DNA of 64,000 bases from NCBI GenBank assembly GCA_048158365.1, contig JBLLNL010000007.1. One strand, 5' to 3'. Under the pieces are notes generated by a model. It saw nothing but the letters and a program-made list of their open reading frames with translations. It did not search any database and had not been told where the DNA came from. A program made the translations under genes and the position numbers. Shown piece after piece: positions 33,163 to 42,369 of the stretch. The DNA comes from Azoarcus_F sp048158365. GTDB taxonomy: Bacteria > Pseudomonadota > Gammaproteobacteria > Burkholderiales > Rhodocyclaceae. Positions within the stretch are counted from its first letter, which is position 1. Each line of letters begins with the position of its first letter.

Positions 33163-34944
33163 ATGTGTGGTATCGCAGGAGAGCTGAGATTCGACGGATC
33201 CGAGCCGGATCTGGTCGCGCTGGCGCGTATGAACGCGCGCCAGCGTCGCCGCGGCCCGGACAGCGGGGGTGCGTTTGCGCAGGGAGGCTACGCGTTCGGG
33301 CACCGGCGGCTGAAGATCATGGATCTGTCCGAATCGGCGCAGCAGCCGATGTTCGACCCGAATCTGGGGCTGGGCATCGTGTTCAACGGCGCGATCTACA
33401 ATCACCCGGAGCTGCGGCGCGAGCTCGAGGGGCTCGGCTATCGCTTCTACTCGCAAGGCGATACCGAGGTGTTGCTCAAGGCCTACCACGCGTGGGGGGC
33501 GGACTTCGTGAAGCGGCTCAACGGCATGTTCGCGTTCGCGATCTGGGAGCGCGACAGCGGTCGGTTGCTGCTCGGGCGCGACCGTCTCGGCATCAAGCCG
33601 CTCTACTACGCCGAACTCGCCGGCGGACTGCGCTTCGCGTCGTCGCTGCCGGCGCTGCTGGCCGCCGGTGGCGTCGATACTGCGATCGATCCGGTCGCGC
33701 TGAACTTCTACCTGTCCTTCCATGCGGTCGTGCCGGCCCCGCACACGATGTACGCCGGCGTGCGCAAGCTCGCGCCGGGCACGTTGATGGAGATCGAGGC
33801 CGATGGCCGGCGCCGCGAGCAGACATTCTGGTCGCTCGTCTATCCGCGCGACCCGGCCGACGAAGCGCGCAGCTTCGACGAATGGACGCAGATCCTGCTC
33901 GATGGCCTGCGCGCGGCGGTCAAGCGACGCCTGGTCGCCGACGTGCCGGTCGGGGCGCTATTGTCGGGCGGGGTGGACTCCAGCCTGATCGTCGGCCTGA
34001 TGGCCGAGGCCGGCGTGTCGGAATTGCGCACCTACAACGTCGGCTTCGAGGATGTCGGCGACGAGAAGGGCAACGAGTTCGAGTATGCCGACATCGTCGC
34101 GCAGCGCTTTTCGACGATACACGAGCGCATCTTCGTGCCGGAGTCCGACCTGCTCGCGCGCCTGCCGGAAGCGGTCGAGGCGATGAGCGAACCCATGGTC
34201 AGCCACGACTGTATCGGCTTCTACCTGCTGTCCGAGGCGGTGTCGCGGCACAGCAAGGTGGTGCAGAGCGGTCAGGGCGCGGACGAGGTGTTCGGCGGCT
34301 ATCACTGGTATCCCAAGCTCGATGGCAGCGCCCAGCCGGTCGCCGACTATCTCGCGGCCTTCCGCGACCGGGATTTCGACGAATACACCGCGGTGGTGTC
34401 GCCGCAATGGCTGGCCGCGGACGAATCCGCCGCCTATGTCGCCGAACGCTTCAATGCGCCCGGCGCCCACGATCCGGTGGACAAGGCCTTGCGTCTGGAC
34501 ACCACGGTGATGCTCGTCGACGACCCGGTCAAACGTGTGGACAACATGACCATGGCCTTCGGCCTGGAGGCAAGGGTGCCGTTCCTGGACCATGAGCTGG
34601 TGGAACTCGCCGCGCGCATCCCGGCGCGGCACAAGCTCGCGCACGGCGGCAAGGGCGTGCTCAAGGAGGCGGCCCGCAAGGTCATCCCGTCGGCCGTCAT
34701 CGACCGGCCCAAGGGTTACTTTCCGGTGCCGGCGCTGAAGTATCTGCAGGGTTCGGTGCTGGAGCGGGTCAGGGACGCATTGAACAGTGCGGCCGCGCGC
34801 GAGCGCGGACTGTTCCGCAAGGACCATGTCGACATGCTGCTCGCCGACCCCGGCGCTCACATCACGCCGCTGCGCGGGTCCAAGTTGTGGCAACTCGGCC
34901 TGCTCGAATGGTGGCTGCAAACCCATTCGGGAGGTCGTGGGTGA
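33163..34944 (+). CDS. N-acetylglutaminylglutamine amidotransferase (asparagine-synthase family)
   Basis: A 593-residue class II glutamine amidotransferase fused to an asparagine synthase-type ATP-PPase. Cys2 (MCGIAGE) is the N-terminal glutaminase nucleophile. The PP-loop LSGGVDSS begins at 267. The fusion amidates the dipeptide N-acetylglutaminylglutamine to the compatible solute NAGGN. A good GGAGGA lies 6 bases upstream of the ATG. The next two genes (GNAT/ATP-grasp and M42 peptidase) make the diagnostic trio, which separates it from ordinary AsnB. Confidence 0.93.
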   Translation: MCGIAGELRFDGSEPDLVALARMNARQRRRGPDSGGAFAQGGYAFGHRRLKIMDLSESAQQPMFDPNLGLGIVFNGAIYNHPELRRELEGLGYRFYSQGDTEVLLKAYHAWGADFVKRLNGMFAFAIWERDSGRLLLGRDRLGIKPLYYAELAGGLRFASSLPALLAAGGVDTAIDPVALNFYLSFHAVVPAPHTMYAGVRKLAPGTLMEIEADGRRREQTFWSLVYPRDPADEARSFDEWTQILLDGLRAAVKRRLVADVPVGALLSGGVDSSLIVGLMAEAGVSELRTYNVGFEDVGDEKGNEFEYADIVAQRFSTIHERIFVPESDLLARLPEAVEAMSEPMVSHDCIGFYLLSEAVSRHSKVVQSGQGADEVFGGYHWYPKLDGSAQPVADYLAAFRDRDFDEYTAVVSPQWLAADESAAYVAERFNAPGAHDPVDKALRLDTTVMLVDDPVKRVDNMTMAFGLEARVPFLDHELVELAARIPARHKLAHGGKGVLKEAARKVIPSAVIDRPKGYFPVPALKYLQGSVLERVRDALNSAAARERGLFRKDHVDMLLADPGAHITPLRGSKLWQLGLLEWWLQTHSGGRG

Positions 34945-34987
34945 CGACGGCGACGGCTTCCGGGCCGACACTGTTCGGAGTGGACGA

Positions 34988-36718
34988 ATGAGAAAGCAAC
35001 TGACCAAGGTGTTGCGCGCCGGACGGACGCCGCTGCACCTGCCCTCCGGGCAGCCGGCCTTCAAGGACATGTCCGAGGACGCGATCATCGAGTGCGGCTG
35101 GGGACGCTGGTTGCCGGCACAGACCTGGCGTGATCCGGCCCGGCTTGCGGTCGAACTGCTGAAGGAAGGCAGCGGCGAGCGCGATATCGCGTTCTACGTC
35201 CAGCAGCCGCAGATCGTGGTCGCCCAGGCACCGCAGCAGCTGTTTCTGGATCCGTCCGACGCGTTCCGTCTCGAGCTGTCCGGCTATCGGACCGGCACCG
35301 CGGCGCGGAAAGGCTTTACCGTGAGGCGTCTCAGAACGCGCTCGGACGTGGCTGCGATCAACGTGGTGTACCGGGCACGCAACATGGTGCCGGTCGACAC
35401 GCAGAAGGTCTGGCGCGCGCGCGCGAGCCGCAGCATCACCTATGCGCTGGCCGAAGAGCGCAGCAGCGGCGAGATCGTCGGTGTTGCGATGGGGCTGGAT
35501 CACGTCGAGGCCTTCGACGATCCGCAACGAGGTTCCAGCCTGTGGGCACTGGCGGTGGCGCCACAGGCGGCGCATCCCGGCATCGGCGAGGCGCTGGTAC
35601 GCTACCTCGCCGAGCACTACCAGGCTCGCGGTCGGGCGTGGATGGACGTGTCGGTCATGCACGACAATGCGCAGGCCATCGCCTTGTACGAGAAACTCGG
35701 TTTCACCCGCATTCCGGTGTTCGCCGTCAAGCGGCGCAATGCGATCAACGAAGCGCTGTTCGTCGGACCCGAAGAGGGCGTCGATCGCCTCAACCCCTAT
35801 GCGCGCCTGATCGTCGATGAGGCGCGCATACGCGGCATCCATGTCGAGGTGCTCGATGCCGAGAACGGCTATTTCCGCCTGACGCTGGGCGGACGCAGTA
35901 TCGTGTGTCGCGAGTCGCTGTCCGAGATGACGACCGCGATCGCGATGAGCCGCTGCCAGGACAAGCGGGTGACGCTCAGGTTGCTGGGTTCGACCGGCAT
36001 CCGGGTGCCGGCGCAAGCCGAGGCGTCCGGGCGGGATGCGATCGACGCGTTCCTGGCCGAGCATGGCGCGGTGGTGGTGAAGCCGGTCGAGGGCGAGCAG
36101 GGCAAGGGCATCAGCGTGAACCTGACCGGAGCCGATGAAGTCGAGGCCGCCATTGAACGTGCGCGGCAGTTCTGCGACCGGGTCATCCTCGAGCAATACT
36201 GCGAGGGTCAGGACCTGCGCATCGTCGTGATCGACTTCAAGGTGGTCGCGGCCGCGGTGCGCCGCCCGCCGGTGGTGGTGGGCGACGGCCGATCCAGCGT
36301 GCGCGCGCTGATCGAGAAGCAGAGCCGGCGCCGGCAGGCGGCCACCGGTGGCGAGTCGCGCATTCCGGTCGATGACGAGACCGGCCGCTGCGTGCAGTCG
36401 CAGGGCTTCGCGCTGGATGACGTGCCGCCGCTCGATCACCGGATCACGGTGCGCAACACCGCCAACCTGCATACCGGCGGAACCATCCACGACGTGACCG
36501 ACCAGTTGCATCCGGTGCTGCGCGACGCGGCCGAGGCCGCGGCCCGCGAACTCGACATTCCGGTGACCGGGCTGGATTTTCTGGTGCCTGCGGCCGATGA
36601 GCCCGACTACGTCATCATCGAAGCCAACGAACGTCCCGGTCTCGCCAATCACGAACCTCAGCCGACGGCGGAACGATTCATCGATCTGCTGTTCCCGAAT
36701 ACAAGAACAAGTCAGTGA
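34988..36718 (+). CDS. ngg: N-acetylglutaminylglutamine synthetase (GNAT plus ATP-grasp)
   Basis: A 576-residue bifunctional enzyme. Residues about 110-270 are a GNAT acetyltransferase (LWALAVAPQAAHPGIGEALV, ALYEKLGF). About 280-570 is an ATP-grasp ligase (VVVKPVEGEQGKGISVNL, ILEQYCEGQDLRIVVID, IIEANERPG) related to cyanophycin synthetase/GshAB. It acetylates glutamine and ligates a second glutamine. It starts 43 bases after the amidotransferase and ends 8 bases before the peptidase gene. Confidence 0.93.
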   Translation: MRKQLTKVLRAGRTPLHLPSGQPAFKDMSEDAIIECGWGRWLPAQTWRDPARLAVELLKEGSGERDIAFYVQQPQIVVAQAPQQLFLDPSDAFRLELSGYRTGTAARKGFTVRRLRTRSDVAAINVVYRARNMVPVDTQKVWRARASRSITYALAEERSSGEIVGVAMGLDHVEAFDDPQRGSSLWALAVAPQAAHPGIGEALVRYLAEHYQARGRAWMDVSVMHDNAQAIALYEKLGFTRIPVFAVKRRNAINEALFVGPEEGVDRLNPYARLIVDEARIRGIHVEVLDAENGYFRLTLGGRSIVCRESLSEMTTAIAMSRCQDKRVTLRLLGSTGIRVPAQAEASGRDAIDAFLAEHGAVVVKPVEGEQGKGISVNLTGADEVEAAIERARQFCDRVILEQYCEGQDLRIVVIDFKVVAAAVRRPPVVVGDGRSSVRALIEKQSRRRQAATGGESRIPVDDETGRCVQSQGFALDDVPPLDHRITVRNTANLHTGGTIHDVTDQLHPVLRDAAEAAARELDIPVTGLDFLVPAADEPDYVIIEANERPGLANHEPQPTAERFIDLLFPNTRTSQ

Positions 36719-36726
36719 GGAGAACC

Positions 36727-37941
36727 ATGACCCCAGCCATCCTGCCCGGTATCGACTACGACTATCTCGAGGAGACCATGCTGCAGCTGCTCGCGATCCC
36801 GAGCCCGGTCGGCCTGACCGATGCGGCCGTGCGCTACACCGCGGGACGCCTCGAGGCGTTGGGCATTCCGTATGAGCTGACCCGGCGTGGTGCGATCCGT
36901 GCGACCTTGCGCGGTCGGGAAAAGCAGCCGGCGCGGGCGATCGTCGCGCATCTCGATACGCTGGGCGCGATGGTCCGCGGCCTCAAGGACAACGGGCGCC
37001 TCGGGATCGTGCCGATCGGTCACTGGTCGGCACGTTTTGCCGAAGGTGGGCGACTGACCATCTTCACCGAGGATGGACATCTGCGCGGCAGTTGCCTGCC
37101 GTTGAAGACCTCTGGCCACGCTTTCGGCGATGAGATCGACTCTCAGCCGGTCGGCTGGGATCATGTCGAGGTGCGGGTCGATGTGGACGCGCGCTGCAAG
37201 GCCGATCTCGAGGCCGCCGGAATCCATGTCGGCGACTGGATCGCCTTCGACCCGCAACCCGAGATCCAGCCCAACGGTTGGATCAACTCGCGCTACCTTG
37301 ACGACAAGGCCGCCGTGGCTGCATTGCTTGCCGCGTGCAAGGCGGTACGCGACCACAAGCTGCCGCTGCCGGTGGATGTGCACCCGCTGCTGACCATCAC
37401 GGAGGAGGTCGGCTCCGGCGCTTCGGCCGCCCTGCATGGCGAGATCGCCGAGATGGTCAGCCTGGACATCTCGATCGCCGCGCCAGGCCAGAACACGTCG
37501 GAACATGCCGCCACGATCTGTATGCAGGACATGTCCGGGCCCTTCGACTTCCACCTGACCCACAAACTGATTTCCCTGGCCAAGGAGCACGGCATCGCGC
37601 ACCGGCGTGACGTGTTCAAGTATTACCGCTCCGATTCGGCCGCGGCGGTCGAGGCCGGCAACGATATCCGGACCGCGCTGATCGGCTTCGGCGCGGACGC
37701 CTCGCATGCGCAGGAGCGTACCCATCGCGAAGCGCTGATCGCACTGAGCCGGCTGGTCACCGCCTACATGATGAGCGAGCCGGTCAGCCCACGTGACTGT
37801 CACTCCCTCGGCTCGCTCGAAGGCTTCACCGAACAGCTGCGTCCGGAGGACATGGTGCTGCCGAACTCGCCGCTGCCGGAGCCGGGCGAGTTCCTCGACC
37901 TGGACTCACCCAATCTGCCTAACTGTCAGGATCGACTGTAA
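36727..37941 (+). CDS. M42-family peptidase of the NAGGN osmoprotectant system
   Basis: A 404-residue dinuclear metallopeptidase-like protein. Metal and catalytic residues visible are His75 and Asp77 (VAHLDTLGA), Asp192/Asp193 (RYLDDKAAV) and Glu226-Glu227 (ITEEVGSG). It is always the third gene of the NAGGN trio; its exact role (turnover or processing of the dipeptide) is not firmly known. GAGGAG lies 5 bases upstream of the ATG. Convergent with the lipoprotein gene. Confidence 0.92.
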   Translation: MTPAILPGIDYDYLEETMLQLLAIPSPVGLTDAAVRYTAGRLEALGIPYELTRRGAIRATLRGREKQPARAIVAHLDTLGAMVRGLKDNGRLGIVPIGHWSARFAEGGRLTIFTEDGHLRGSCLPLKTSGHAFGDEIDSQPVGWDHVEVRVDVDARCKADLEAAGIHVGDWIAFDPQPEIQPNGWINSRYLDDKAAVAALLAACKAVRDHKLPLPVDVHPLLTITEEVGSGASAALHGEIAEMVSLDISIAAPGQNTSEHAATICMQDMSGPFDFHLTHKLISLAKEHGIAHRRDVFKYYRSDSAAAVEAGNDIRTALIGFGADASHAQERTHREALIALSRLVTAYMMSEPVSPRDCHSLGSLEGFTEQLRPEDMVLPNSPLPEPGEFLDLDSPNLPNCQDRL

Positions 37942-37988
37942 GGCGGAAATGGCGGGATGGCCCTCTTCGGTTGACCGGGGCAGAGGCT

Positions 37989-38978
37989 TCAGTCCGACAG
38001 AGGCGAGGCTGTGGCGACCAACTGACCATTGGCGCCGCCCAGGATCAACCGGCCGTCCAGGTCAAAGTCGAAACGGTCGATGCCACTCAGGATCGAGTGA
38101 AAGCGTTGTTCCTGGTCCATCAGGTTTGGCGCGCAGGCCATCATCGTGGTCGCGGCGTGGGTGAAGCGCAGCGACTCGCCATCCAGGGTGTAGCCGGCGT
38201 GGTAGCGATTGCACGACCCCGTGCCGGCGATTCGACCCGTGTCTTTCAGGAAGCGCAGCGTCACCGGTGAGCCGTCGGTCGGTGTCACGCCGTCCAGCGA
38301 CTGGATGATCCATTCCCGCCCGGCCAGCAGGTCGATCGGTTGGCCACCGCATCCGGGTTGAGCGCCGTCGATTCCCGAGAGCACGACCGAGTACGGATGC
38401 GGCATGCCGCTCATGCTGTCGCGGCAGACCTCACCGACGATCGCCAGCGCGATCACACCCGCGCGGTCCGCAGCCTGCATCCTCGTCGTCAGACCGGACT
38501 GCTCGATACTCGACAACGCCAGTGTGCGCGCCGCGCCGGCATAGCCGGTGGTGAGCGTCACGGCATCATCCATCACCTGTACCCGCCATGGCGGCTCCTG
38601 TCCCTGAGCGGTGAAGGGCTGCGCGGGCGGGGTGGTCAGCGTACAGTTTGCGCGGTCGCGTCCGCGCAAATCCACCCAGGCGGCGTCGCCCTTCATGTGC
38701 AGCACGGTCGAGGCGTCCTGCGTCGCCTCGTAGCGCACGCCGGATGCGGCGCGGGTCTGATGCATCGGAATCGATTCGCCTGCGGCTACCAGGACCGGGG
38801 TGGAATCCACATCGGTGAGCAGCACGGACAGGTCACCACAATCGAAATGGAGGGCGGTATACACTGTCTGCGCCATGGAGGCGCTCCCCGCGCGATCGGG
38901 CTCCGCGACCGTGGCGCAGGCCGACAAGCCGAGCAGCAGCGCGGACAACAGAACGGGTTTGTTCGGGTAACGTGTCAT
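37989..38978 (-). CDS. Lipoprotein with MliC-like and META domains
   Basis: A 329-residue envelope lipoprotein. Signal peptide with lipobox LLGLSAC, lipidated Cys21. Residues about 40-110 resemble the MliC/PliC lysozyme-inhibitor fold (HFDCGDLSVLL, SGVRYEATQDAS, CTL). The middle 120-210 region is unassigned. Residues about 220-325 are a META/HslJ domain (LAGREWIIQSLDGV, GTGSCNRYHAGYTLDG, MMACAPNLMDQEQRF). It is the third gene of an operon behind an outer-membrane barrel and an amidohydrolase. Protection of the cell wall or envelope is inference. Confidence 0.8.
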   Translation of the reverse strand: MTRYPNKPVLLSALLLGLSACATVAEPDRAGSASMAQTVYTALHFDCGDLSVLLTDVDSTPVLVAAGESIPMHQTRAASGVRYEATQDASTVLHMKGDAAWVDLRGRDRANCTLTTPPAQPFTAQGQEPPWRVQVMDDAVTLTTGYAGAARTLALSSIEQSGLTTRMQAADRAGVIALAIVGEVCRDSMSGMPHPYSVVLSGIDGAQPGCGGQPIDLLAGREWIIQSLDGVTPTDGSPVTLRFLKDTGRIAGTGSCNRYHAGYTLDGESLRFTHAATTMMACAPNLMDQEQRFHSILSGIDRFDFDLDGRLILGGANGQLVATASPLSD

Positions 38979-39016
38979 GATGAATTCCAGCCTTGGATGT
39001 GACAGTAAGCGGGTGA

Positions 39017-39796
39017 TCAGAACCGATAGTCGAGCCCGATGACCGGTCCTTGCAAGGTCGTGTCGAACACGAAGCCGGAGTTCCGATAATCGACCGCGAG
39101 CCGACGGTAGGCGAACAGCAATGCTGCCTGCTCGTTTAGCTGGTAGCCCAGCCCGGCCATCAGGTCGGAACTGCTGCGCGAACCGACGCCGAAGCCACCG
39201 GCCATGGCCCAGCCCAAAGCGTAGGTGCGCGGCCCGAGGTGGTGGAGCCCACGGACGCCGATCACAGGATTGGTCCAGCTTTCGGTGTTCCGGCCACGAA
39301 GGTTGAGCGGGCCCCCGAGCCTGACGTCGGTGCGCAGCGACCAGTGCCGCGCGCCGCCCAATACATCGACATAGCCCCAGTCGTCGACCGCAACCCGGTA
39401 GGTTGCGGCGAGCAGGCCGGTCGTAGTGCGGGCCGTGACGTTCACCTTGACCGAAAAGCCGAACGGCGTGGGAACCCGGTCGGACTCGCTCACACGCACG
39501 TACATCAATTCTGCGAGCAGCCCGACCCGGCCCCGGCGGGCCTCGAATCCGACCATGGCCCCGAAATCGAGGTCGTGCAGGATGTCGCTGAAGCTCTTGT
39601 CGATTTCAGCACGGCGGTCGAATTTGCCGACCGTGCCATCGAGACCCGCACCCCAGGCGTAGGGGGTGATGCGGTAGTGCCAGCGGTCGTTGTCGATCGC
39701 ATCAGGATCGACACGGAGTTGGGCTGCGGCGCTCAGCGGAAGGGTCACCGCTACGATGAAAATCGCGACGTCTCGAAAGCTCCGTGTCGGATTCAT
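39017..39796 (-). CDS. Outer-membrane beta-barrel protein, unassigned family
   Basis: A 259-residue protein. Signal peptide 1-25 (VTLPLSAAAQL). The remainder alternates polar and hydrophobic residues with many aromatics and ends GLDYRF, the C-terminal Phe recognised by the BAM machinery. Segments TPYAWGAGLDGTVGKFDRRA and GVRGLHHLGPR recall OmpW/opacity-like small barrels, but I do not recognise a named family. Lies 23 bases after the amidohydrolase gene. Confidence 0.75.
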   Translation of the reverse strand: MNPTRSFRDVAIFIVAVTLPLSAAAQLRVDPDAIDNDRWHYRITPYAWGAGLDGTVGKFDRRAEIDKSFSDILHDLDFGAMVGFEARRGRVGLLAELMYVRVSESDRVPTPFGFSVKVNVTARTTTGLLAATYRVAVDDWGYVDVLGGARHWSLRTDVRLGGPLNLRGRNTESWTNPVIGVRGLHHLGPRTYALGWAMAGGFGVGSRSSSDLMAGLGYQLNEQAALLFAYRRLAVDYRNSGFVFDTTLQGPVIGLDYRF

Positions 39797-39819
39797 GCTG
39801 TCCTCGGGTGTCTGCGTGC

Positions 39820-41163
39820 TCAGTCGAGCAGATTCTTGTAGATGCGGCCGTCCTTCATGATTACGACGAAGTGCTCTTCGGGGTGCTTGATGAGCGACAG
39901 ATCCTCGGTTGGATCGCCATCGACCAGCAACAGATCCGCGAGCGCACCTACGGCGATCACGCCCAGCGGTTTGCGGTAGGGATTGCGTTCGCCGGTCAGC
40001 TCGAGCAATGCGCCGTTGTTGCCGGTCGCGATCTGCAGCACCTCGCCCGGTGAATACCAGCGTTCCAGCGAAACCAGGCGGGCGTTCTGCCCCTCGCCGT
40101 CATCGCCGGAGAACAGGATGTCGGTGCCGAACGCGACCTTGACCTTGTGCTTCCTGGCCAGCTCGTAGGCGCGCTCGGTGCCGGCCGAGACCATCAACTG
40201 CTTGACCCGGTTCGCGCCGGTCTGCGGGTTCGCGAGTTCGTTGTCGAGAAAGGGCTGCAGAGACCACCAGATGCCCTGCTCGGCCATCAGCCTGACGGTG
40301 TCATCGTCGACCAGCTGGCCGTGCTCGATGGCCTTCACACCCGCCTCGATCGCGATCTGTACGGCCCGGCTCGTGTAGGCGTGAACCGTGACGTAGGTGC
40401 CCCAGTTCTCCGCAGCTGCCACCGCAGCACGGATCTCCTCCGGCGTGTACTGGCTCGCGTCGATCGGGTCGTAGATGGAGGTCACGCCGCCGCCAGCCAT
40501 CAGTTTCACCTGGGTCGCACCGAGCATCAGCTGCTCGCGAACGCGCCGCAGGACCTCATCGGCGCCATCGGCGATCGCGGCGGTCCGGGTCAGCTCGGTG
40601 TGGCTCAGCGGCTGGTTGGGCGCGCGCGGTATCTCGTGCGGCAGGCGGAAGTCGCCATGGCCGCCGGTCTGGGAGATCATCGCGCCGGACGGAAAGATGC
40701 GCGGCCCGCGATAACGCCCCTCCTCGATCGCGCGGCGCAGCCCCTGAACCGGGCCGCCCATGTCGCGCACGGTGGTGAAGCCGCGCATCAGCGTGGCCTC
40801 GGCCACCTGCGCCGCCCGCAGGTTCGTGTAGCCGACCTCGCTGGTCATCGCGTCCATCAGCGTCTGGCCGATCAGCATCGCGTGCCAGTGCGCGTCGATG
40901 AGACCCGGCATCAGGGTTCTTCCGGCGCCGTCGATGCGGGTCACCTCGGCCCCATCGGGCGGAGCCAGCGGCGCGGTGGAGATGGCCTCGAGGGTGTTGC
41001 CGACGACCAGCACGTTGGCCGGGACACTTGCGCGGGCGCTGCCCTTGCCGTCGAAAATGAATACGTTTTCGATCAGCACCGCGGTCTGCGCGGCGTGAGC
41101 ATCGAAGGTCAGCGCCGACATCGAGGCGACTATCGAGACGATGGCGAAGTGCTTGATATTCAT
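39820..41163 (-). CDS. Exported amidohydrolase (imidazolonepropionase-like)
   Basis: A 447-residue metal-dependent hydrolase. The start at 41163 (MNIKHFAIVS) gives a clean signal peptide ending FDAHAAQ, so the enzyme is periplasmic. The zinc motif His92-x-His94 is in LIDAHWHAML. Later ligands lie in VTVHAYTSRA, AIEHGQLVDD and FGTDILF. Members include prolidase-like and organophosphate-hydrolysing enzymes; the substrate is unknown. First gene of the envelope operon. Confidence 0.85.
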   Translation of the reverse strand: MNIKHFAIVSIVASMSALTFDAHAAQTAVLIENVFIFDGKGSARASVPANVLVVGNTLEAISTAPLAPPDGAEVTRIDGAGRTLMPGLIDAHWHAMLIGQTLMDAMTSEVGYTNLRAAQVAEATLMRGFTTVRDMGGPVQGLRRAIEEGRYRGPRIFPSGAMISQTGGHGDFRLPHEIPRAPNQPLSHTELTRTAAIADGADEVLRRVREQLMLGATQVKLMAGGGVTSIYDPIDASQYTPEEIRAAVAAAENWGTYVTVHAYTSRAVQIAIEAGVKAIEHGQLVDDDTVRLMAEQGIWWSLQPFLDNELANPQTGANRVKQLMVSAGTERAYELARKHKVKVAFGTDILFSGDDGEGQNARLVSLERWYSPGEVLQIATGNNGALLELTGERNPYRKPLGVIAVGALADLLLVDGDPTEDLSLIKHPEEHFVVIMKDGRIYKNLLD

Positions 41164-41391
41164 TGGATGGCTCCCCGGCGCACCCATTGCGCCATGCGTT
41201 ACGTCGAGATTTAACGAGGACGATAGCGGCGTGTGCCGATCCTGTAAAGGAGGGTACTTCGGAAGCCGCACGAAAACGGACCGGCATGGGCTGTGTCGAT
41301 CCTTCGGGGCCCCGAGCGAATGGGCCGCGGAAATGAGCTTGCATATGTCTGCCGAAGAGTCGTCCAGCAATACTGACAGCCATTCAAAGCA

Positions 41392-41407
41392 AGGATAAAC
41401 TTATCCT
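41392..41407. promoter_or_regulatory. Operator-like palindrome upstream of vapBC
   Basis: AGGATAA-AC-TTATCCT, a perfect 7-bp inverted repeat, 30 bases before the antitoxin ATG and close to a TATATC -10-like element. This is the expected site for VapB/VapBC autorepression. Confidence 0.5.
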
Positions 41408-41436
41408 GGAATGTATATCCAAACGGGAAAGCTGCC

Positions 41437-41679
41437 ATGCAAGTCGCCAAATGGGGGAATTCACTGGCCGTCCGCCTGCCCGCTGCAGTGGTTCAGGCCC
41501 TCGAACTGAAGGAAGGCGAGGAGATTGAACTGCACGTGGTGGGCGACCGAACGCTCGAGGTTGCCCGCAAGGCGCTGCCTCAGGATTTGCTGGCACGCTT
41601 GCGCCGGTTCAGAGGCCGGTTGCCAGCAGACTTCCGCTTAGACCGACTCGAAGCCCATGAAGACGACCGTAGCCGCTGA
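41437..41679 (+). CDS. VapB-type antitoxin, AbrB/MazE-like
   Basis: An 80-residue protein whose N-terminus (MQVAKWGNSLAVRLPAAVVQ) is a swapped-hairpin AbrB/SpoVT DNA-binding domain. The charged C-terminal half would wrap the toxin. It overlaps the toxin gene by one base (TGATG). Confidence 0.9.
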   Translation: MQVAKWGNSLAVRLPAAVVQALELKEGEEIELHVVGDRTLEVARKALPQDLLARLRRFRGRLPADFRLDRLEAHEDDRSR

Positions 41680-42074
41680 TGCGCCCGGTTTTCCTCGATA
41701 CCAATGTCGTGCTCTACCTGCTTTCGGCTGACGAGCACAAGGCCAACGCGGCCGAAGCGCTGCTCGCACGCGGCGGCACGGTCAGCGTTCAGGTGCTCAA
41801 TGAGGTGGCCTCGGTATGCCGGCGAAAGCTGAAACTGCCCTGGTCCGAGGTGCGCGAACTACTCGATGCCGTGAAGGCGTGCTGCGAGGTCGTGTCGCTG
41901 TCGCTCGCGGCCCATGAGCGCGCGCTTCACCTGGCTGAACGCTATCGACTGTCGTTCTACGACGCCCTCATCTGTGCCTCGGCACAGGAGGTGGATGCTG
42001 AAGTGCTGTATACGGAAGATCTGCACGATGGGTTGGCACTGGGTCGCCTACAGGTCCGCAATCCCTTTGCCTGA
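41679..42074 (+). CDS. VapC-type PIN-domain toxin ribonuclease
   Basis: A 131-residue PIN nuclease. Acidic residues are at the expected places: Asp7 (FLDTN), Glu42 (LNEVASV), Asp95 (FYDALI) and Asp114 (YTEDLHDG), so the toxin looks active. VapC toxins cleave specific tRNAs or rRNA; the target here is unknown. It forms an intact module with vapB next to a tRNA-Lys gene. Confidence 0.92.
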   Translation: MRPVFLDTNVVLYLLSADEHKANAAEALLARGGTVSVQVLNEVASVCRRKLKLPWSEVRELLDAVKACCEVVSLSLAAHERALHLAERYRLSFYDALICASAQEVDAEVLYTEDLHDGLALGRLQVRNPFA

Positions 42075-42142
42075 CTTTGCCTTCGGCCTGCGCCGCTATC
42101 GCCCGACAGCGCCTGCATCGTGCTTGCATGAAACCGGAAAGC

Positions 42143-42169
42143 AAAAAGCCCAACCGAATCGGCTGGGCT
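42143..42169 (-). terminator. Intrinsic terminator after tRNA-Lys
   Basis: The minus strand reads AGCCCAGCC-GATTC-GGTTGGGCT followed by TTTT: a 9-bp stem with one G-U pair and a short T-tract, 27 bases after the tRNA. Confidence 0.85.
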
Positions 42170-42195
42170 ATCTGCGTGTTTTATTTCGAGGTTTT

Positions 42196-42271
42196 TGGTA
42201 GGTCGTGCGTGGCTCGAACACGCGACCAACGGATTAAAAGTCCGCTGCTCTACCAACTGAGCTAACGACCC
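42196..42271 (-). tRNA. tRNA-Lys (anticodon TTT)
   Basis: 76 bases including encoded CCA. Read on the minus strand: acceptor GGGTCGT, D-arm TAGCTCAGTTGGTAGAGCA, anticodon loop CTTTTAA, T-arm GTTCGAGCC and 3' ACGACCT-A-CCA. The first acceptor pair is a G-U wobble. It stands alone, with its own terminator. Confidence 0.97.
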
Positions 42272-42369
42272 GCCGACCTTCGAAAGACCGCAATTATAGT
42301 TAGCACGGCTGACCGGGTCAACATCGCGGACAGGGCGGGCCAGCCGGGCGCCGGCGCCGGAGCCGGGTT

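Noticed and set aside
42196..42271. tRNA-Lys as an island attachment site
   Set aside because: No repeat of the tRNA 3' end, integrase or excisionase was found in the window.
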